A DNA stretch of 64,000 nucleotides from Streptomyces sp. H27-H5 (GTDB lineage Bacteria > Actinomycetota > Actinomycetes > Streptomycetales > Streptomycetaceae): the NCBI RefSeq assembly GCF_026627505.1, contig NZ_JAPNLK010000014.1, forward strand, positions 1 through 64,000. Reading direction: 5' to 3'. A model generated the notes under the pieces. The model saw only the letters and a list, made by a program, of their open reading frames with translations. It searched no databases and was not told where the DNA came from. Position 1 is the stretch's first letter. The number at the start of each line of letters is the position of its first letter. The translations under genes and the position numbers were made by a program. Below are positions 60,160 through 64,000 of the stretch, one piece after another.

Positions 60160-61020
60160 ATGAGTGAGACACCCCGCTCACGGGAAACCGAGGGCGACAC
60201 CAGTACCGGGCTTCCCCAGCGCCGTATTGGGCATGCGTTCGCGCACACTCCTCACCGATCGGACGGCCGTTCGCCCCAAACCCCCCGGGGCGCCCGGCAA
60301 CCCGATCCGGGCGGCCGTCCCGGAACCATCCCCCCTGTTCCGGGACGGCCGGCCACTTCCCTCGCGCCCCTCGGCGCCCTCTTCGCCCTCTGCGCGGTGC
60401 TCTTCGCGCTCGTCACCTGGCAGGTCCTCGCGTCCGGGCCGCTCCTGGTGCCCGATGAGGAGTTCAGCCGCGCCGTGGTCGGCACGGTCCCCGACGCGGC
60501 CACCGAGCGCCTCTCGGACCTCGGCAACGTCCCGGTCGCCCTGCCCGTGCTGGTCCTGGCGATGGCGTACGCCGCCCGGCGCGGCCGTCGCCGTGCCGCG
60601 CTGGCGGCGGGGCTGGCCATGATCGCGGTGCCCGCGCTGGTGGTGCCCCTCAAGGAGTGGACCGCCCGCCCCGGCCCCCTGGAGCCCTGGGCCGCCGGCT
60701 ACTTCCCCTCCGGCCACACGGCCACCTCCCTGGTGGCGTACGTGGGCGCGGCCCTGCTGATCGCCCCGTACACGCGGCGGCCCTGGCCGGTGCCCCTCGC
60801 GCTGGCCCTGGCCGCGCTGACGGCGGTGGGCCTGATCCTGCGCGGCTTCCACTGGCCGCTGGACGTGGTGGCCAGCGTCTTGATGTGCACGCCCCTGTTG
60901 CTCGTCGTCCGCCGGGCCGCAGGGCCCGGCGGACGACGCAAGGGTGATCGGGAGACCGATCGGGAGATCGGTGGAGAGACCGGTGGAGAGACCTATGGGG
61001 AAGACGGCCGGGTGGCCTGA
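60160..61020 (+). CDS. PAP2 family phosphatase
   Basis: A 286-residue membrane phosphatase. The three PAP2 motifs are visible: KEWTARP, FPSGHTAT and RGFHWPLDV, with five or so membrane helices. The tail is a repeated Glu/Arg/Gly-rich stretch (GDRETDREIGGETGGETYGE). The start ATG 60160 has no Shine-Dalgarno sequence but TACGGT sits 9-14 bases upstream, so a leaderless message is possible. Substrates may be lipid phosphates such as undecaprenyl pyrophosphate. Confidence 0.85.
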   Translation: MSETPRSRETEGDTSTGLPQRRIGHAFAHTPHRSDGRSPQTPRGARQPDPGGRPGTIPPVPGRPATSLAPLGALFALCAVLFALVTWQVLASGPLLVPDEEFSRAVVGTVPDAATERLSDLGNVPVALPVLVLAMAYAARRGRRRAALAAGLAMIAVPALVVPLKEWTARPGPLEPWAAGYFPSGHTATSLVAYVGAALLIAPYTRRPWPVPLALALAALTAVGLILRGFHWPLDVVASVLMCTPLLLVVRRAAGPGGRRKGDRETDREIGGETGGETYGEDGRVA

Positions 61021-61081
61021 GCCCGGGCCGTGGGGGCCGGACTCCCGCCGACCCCCGCCACCCCGCGGATCCGTCCGTCCG

Positions 61082-61618
61082 TCAGCCGCCGAAGTACCCG
61101 TCGAAGTTCCGGGAGAACTCCCAGCCCCCGAAGCGGTCCCAGTTGATCGACCAGGTCATCAGGCCGCGCAGGTTCGGCCAGGTGCCGTGGGTCTGGTAGG
61201 TCCCGCAGTCGGTCTTCTTCGTCAGGCAGTTCAGCGCCTTGGTCACCTCCGCGGGAGAGGTGTGGCCGTTGCCCGCGTTGGTCGTGGCCGGCAGGCCGAT
61301 GGCGACCTGGTCCGGGCGCAGGGCCTGGAAGACCCGGGCGGTGTTCCCGGCGACCGGGAAGCCGGTGAGCAGCATGTCGGTCATGGCGATGTGGAAGTCG
61401 GCGCCGCCCATGGAGTGGTACTGGTTGTCGAGGCCCATGATCGAGCCGGAGTTGTAGTCCTGGACGTGCAGCAGGGTGAGGTCGTCGCGCAGGGCGTGGA
61501 TCACCGGGAGGTAGGCGCCGGCGCGCGGGTCCTGGCCGCCCCACGGGCCCGAGCCGTAGTACTGGTAGCCGAGTTGGACGAAGAAGGTCTCGGGGGCCAT
61601 GGTCAGGACGAAGTCCGG
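61082..61618 (-). pseudogene. C-terminal remnant of a GH18 chitinase
   Basis: About 178 codons encode the last part of a glycoside hydrolase 18 chitinase (PDFVLTMAPETFFVQLGYQYY ... YNSGSIMGLDNQYHS ... LMTWSINWDRFGGWEFSRNFDGYFGG). The N-terminal half with signal peptide and the catalytic DxxDxDxE motif is missing. A 172-residue open frame remains from ATG 61600. The homology stops abruptly at about 61618, inside the end of the gene at 61603-62070, so a deletion probably joined the two. Confidence 0.83.
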
Positions 61619-62070
61619 CCCTCCTCCGCCGCCACCCGCGCGGCGGCCTCGTGCATCGCGAGTTCCAGCACCGCCGGGTCGGTGAGCGTCCCGCGGCCGT
61701 CGGGGAGCACCACCCAGCGGACCCCGGCGGTCGCCCGCCCCGGGTACGGGACGACGATCCAGGTGCCGTGCCCGGCCCCCCGCACGCCCGTGCCGAGCCA
61801 GCGGGAGGCGGTGCCGGCGGGCACGAAGAAGCCCAGCCTGGACTCGCCGAGGTCGGCGAGCACCGGGCCGGGCCGGTCGATGAGCAGGGTCAGTACGTCG
61901 AGGGTGGCCTGCCCCAGCGCGGTCGGCAGGATCAGCACGTCCCAGCGCCGGCCGGCGGGCAGGAGCGCGACCCCGAAGGGGTTGCGTTCCCATTCCCACC
62001 GGCAGGCATCGGGATCCGGCGCCACCGACACCAGCCACTCGACTGCCGTTTTGTCCTCGGGGATCGTCAT
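61603..62070 (-). CDS. small protein of unknown function
   Basis: A 155-residue protein I do not recognise. It has no membrane segment. Conserved-looking parts are WEWERNPFGVALLPAGRRWDV and GTWIVVPYPGR. ATG 62070 (MTIPEDK) has GGAG 8 bases upstream; a longer frame from 62112 is less likely. Its last codons (EEGRTSS) run into the chitinase remnant in another frame, so the C-terminus may not be original. The remnant's ATG lies two bases behind its stop. Confidence 0.75.
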   Translation of the reverse strand: MTIPEDKTAVEWLVSVAPDPDACRWEWERNPFGVALLPAGRRWDVLILPTALGQATLDVLTLLIDRPGPVLADLGESRLGFFVPAGTASRWLGTGVRGAGHGTWIVVPYPGRATAGVRWVVLPDGRGTLTDPAVLELAMHEAAARVAAEEGRTSS

Positions 62071-62268
62071 CGCCCGGTCTCCGCTCTCTGTCGCTCGGTG
62101 AAGGGTTCTCACCGGGAGAGAGCGGGGTGGGACGCGGCTATGACGCGGGTTTCGTTACCCCGTGGCAGTGAAGCGGGTCACATGTCGATCGACGCGTGCG
62201 CCGGGCGTGCGGACCTCGATCAACCGACAACCCGATCAGCGGGTCGACGGCCCGGGGCCGCCGGCGGT

Positions 62269-63687
62269 TCAGCTGTCGAAGCCCAGGCCGAGGCGGTCCA
62301 GTGCCTTGAGCCACAGGTTCCGCCGTCCGCCGCGGGCGTCCGCTCGGGCCAGCGACCACTTCGTCAGCGTGATTCCGGTCCAGGCGAACGGCTCCGGCGG
62401 GAACGGCAGCGGCTTCGACTTCACCATCTCCAGCTCGGTGCGCTCCGTGGTGGCGCCGTCGAGCAGGTCCAGCATCACGTCGGCGCCGAAGCGGGTGGCC
62501 CCCACCCCGAGTCCGGTGAAGCCGGCCGCGTAGGCGACCTTGCCGGAGTGCGCGGTGCCGAAGAAGGCGGAGAAGCGCGAGCAGGTGTCGATCGCCCCGC
62601 CCCAGGCGTGGCTGAACTTCACGCCCTCCAGCTGCGGGAACGCCGTGAAGAAGTGCTGCGCGAGCTTCAGATAGGTCTCGGGACGGTCGTCGTACTCGGA
62701 GTCGAGCCGTCCGCGGTAGGGGTAGATGGCGTCGTAGCCGCCCCACAGGATGCGGTTCTCCGGGGTGATGCGGAAGTAGTGAAACTGGTTGGCGCTGTCG
62801 CCCAGGCCCTGCCGGTTCGTCCAGCCGATGGCCTTCAGCTGGTCGGCCGTGAGCGGCTCGGTCATCAGCGCGTAGTCGTACACCGGGACCGTGAGGGGTC
62901 GGATCCGCTTGACCAGCGAGGGGAAGATGTTGGTGCCCAGGGCCACCCGGCGGGCGAAGACCCGGCCGTAGGGGGTGCGGACGGCCATCCCGGCGCCCGA
63001 GGGTGCCAGGGAGAGGCCGCGGGTGTTCTCGTAGATCCGTACGCCCAGGTCCGTGCAGGCCTTCTTCAGGCCCCACGCGAGCTTGGCGGGGTTGAGCATC
63101 GCCACCCCGTCGGTGTCCCACAGACCCGCGAGGAAGGTCGGCGAGTCCACCTCGGCGCGCACCTCGTCGCGGTCGAGCCAGCGCGCCCCGCCCGCCAGGC
63201 CCAGCTTCTGTGCCTCCTCGTGGAGTTCGCGCAGTTCCTCGACCTGGTGGGGCTCGGTGGCGACGTCGATCTCGCCGGTCCGCTCGAAGTCGCAGTCGAT
63301 GCCGTACCGGGCGACCGCCGCCTCGATCTCGTCGAGGTTGCGGGCGCCCATCTCCTCCAGCTTGGCGAGTTCGCCGGGCCAGCGGGCCATGCCGTTGGCG
63401 AGGCCGTGGGTGAGGGAGGCGGCGCAGAAGCCGCCGTTGCGGCCGGAGGCGGCCCAGCCCGCCTCCTTGGACTCGATCAGGACGACGTCCCGCGTGGGGT
63501 CGCGCTCCTTGGCGATCAGCGCGGTCCACAGGCCGCTGTACCCGCCGCCGATGACCAGCAGGTCGCAGGCCTCGTCGGAGGTCAGCGCCGGCAGCGCGGC
63601 CGGCTTGCCGGGGTCGTCCAGCCAGTACGAGACCGGCAGTGCTTCGGAAAGTGATTGAGCAACGCTTCGCATGGCGACTGGGGCCAT
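62269..63687 (-). CDS. FAD-dependent amine oxidoreductase (PuuB-like)
   Basis: A 472-residue DAO-family flavoenzyme. The dinucleotide motif LLVIGGGYSGLWTALIAKE is at about 43-61, with the flavin-proximal AASGRNGGF and the C-terminal GFTGLGVGATRF. This pattern fits gamma-glutamylputrescine oxidases. Start ATG 63687 has GGGAG 9 bases upstream. It lies 21 bp behind the PotC-type permease gene, so a polyamine substrate is likely. Confidence 0.88.
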   Translation of the reverse strand: MAPVAMRSVAQSLSEALPVSYWLDDPGKPAALPALTSDEACDLLVIGGGYSGLWTALIAKERDPTRDVVLIESKEAGWAASGRNGGFCAASLTHGLANGMARWPGELAKLEEMGARNLDEIEAAVARYGIDCDFERTGEIDVATEPHQVEELRELHEEAQKLGLAGGARWLDRDEVRAEVDSPTFLAGLWDTDGVAMLNPAKLAWGLKKACTDLGVRIYENTRGLSLAPSGAGMAVRTPYGRVFARRVALGTNIFPSLVKRIRPLTVPVYDYALMTEPLTADQLKAIGWTNRQGLGDSANQFHYFRITPENRILWGGYDAIYPYRGRLDSEYDDRPETYLKLAQHFFTAFPQLEGVKFSHAWGGAIDTCSRFSAFFGTAHSGKVAYAAGFTGLGVGATRFGADVMLDLLDGATTERTELEMVKSKPLPFPPEPFAWTGITLTKWSLARADARGGRRNLWLKALDRLGLGFDS

Positions 63688-63708
63688 GGCTTCCAACTCC
63701 CTACAGAG

Positions 63709-64000
63709 TTACTTGGGCTGTGCCTTCTTGCGGCGGTTCCCGACCATCTGGCCGGTGAGCACCACCAGCACCGCGATGACGAACATCGCCGTGCCGATGA
63801 CGTTGATCTGCACGGGCGTACCGCGTTGGGCCGATCCCCACACGAACATGGGGAAGGTGACGGTGTTGCCCGAGTTGAAGTTGGTGATGATGAAGTCGTC
63901 GAACGAGAGCGCGAAGGACAGCAGCGCGCCCGCGGCGATCCCGGGGGCCGCGATGGGCAGGGTGACCCGCAGGAAGGTCTGCACCGGGCCCGCGTAGAGG
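63709..64000 (-). CDS. potC: PotC-type ABC transporter permease, partial
   Basis: The last 96 or so codons of an inner-membrane permease of a spermidine/putrescine ABC importer. The EAA loop end (FLRVTLPIAAPGIAAGALLSF), FDDFIITNF, and the final helix with basic tail (GNRRKKAQPK) are seen. The gene starts beyond the right edge. The next gene on the same strand is the PuuB-like oxidase. Confidence 0.88.
   Translation of the reverse strand, partial: LYAGPVQTFLRVTLPIAAPGIAAGALLSFALSFDDFIITNFNSGNTVTFPMFVWGSAQRGTPVQINVIGTAMFVIAVLVVLTGQMVGNRRKKAQPK

Noticed and set aside
61082..62070. Sequencing frameshift in an intact chitinase gene
   Set aside because: The missing N-terminal half is not found in any frame upstream to 63.7 kb, so a simple frameshift does not explain it.

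Overview
The window is a piece of an actinobacterial chromosome, almost certainly Streptomyces or a close relative. The DNA is very GC-rich, third codon positions are mostly G or C, many genes start with GTG (one with TTG), and the order of housekeeping genes matches the core region of Streptomyces chromosomes: rnj-dapA-thyX-dapB-M16 peptidase-pnp-rpsO, then ribF-truB-rbfA-ylxP-infB-ylxR-nusA-rimP, proS, and ispG-rseP-dxr. I see no transposase, phage gene, tRNA gene or CRISPR array.

Layout. At 1-350 lie the tandem promoters and the antitermination leader of a ribosomal RNA operon that is transcribed leftwards out of the window. At 0.48-10.7 kb is a mostly minus-strand block for RNA decay (RNase J, PNPase, S15) and lysine/DNA precursor synthesis (DapA, DapB, ThyX), with an M16 peptidase and three small membrane proteins. 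At 10.9-25.9 kb is a compact ESX-type type VII secretion locus: EccD, EccC, a DUF397 (BldB-like) protein, two WXG100 proteins, the mycosin MycP, EccB, EccE, a small ESX-associated protein and a proline-rich ParA-like (EspI-type) ATPase. EccA is absent.

At 26-38.7 kb are ribF, a 1338-residue peptidase-like/P-loop NTPase protein, and the translation-factor operon rimP-nusA-ylxR-infB-ylxP-rbfA-truB. At 38.8-41.8 kb is a plus-strand group of a Tat-type lipoprotein, a ferritin-like DUF4439 protein, a degenerate aminoglycoside-phosphotransferase-fold protein and a slipin. At 41.8-50.5 kb are proS, two acetyltransferases and the MEP-pathway cluster with the site-2 protease (ispG-rseP-dxr), plus an uncharacterised protein.

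At 50.6-64 kb genes for acyl-CoA and amine catabolism dominate: a long acyl-CoA dehydrogenase, an aldehyde dehydrogenase (GabD-like), a PucR-type regulator, GABA aminotransferase, a PuuB-like FAD oxidase and the end of a PotC-type polyamine permease. Together these look like a polyamine-to-GABA-to-succinate pathway. Embedded there are an orphan VirD4-like ATPase, a PAP2 phosphatase and the C-terminal remnant of a GH18 chitinase.

The most unusual items are the 1338-residue protein whose trypsin-like domain has Cys in place of the catalytic Ser and apparently no Asp, the kinase-fold protein that has lost its catalytic Asp, the chitinase remnant fused head-to-tail behind another gene, and a heptanucleotide tandem repeat directly behind an Esx gene.
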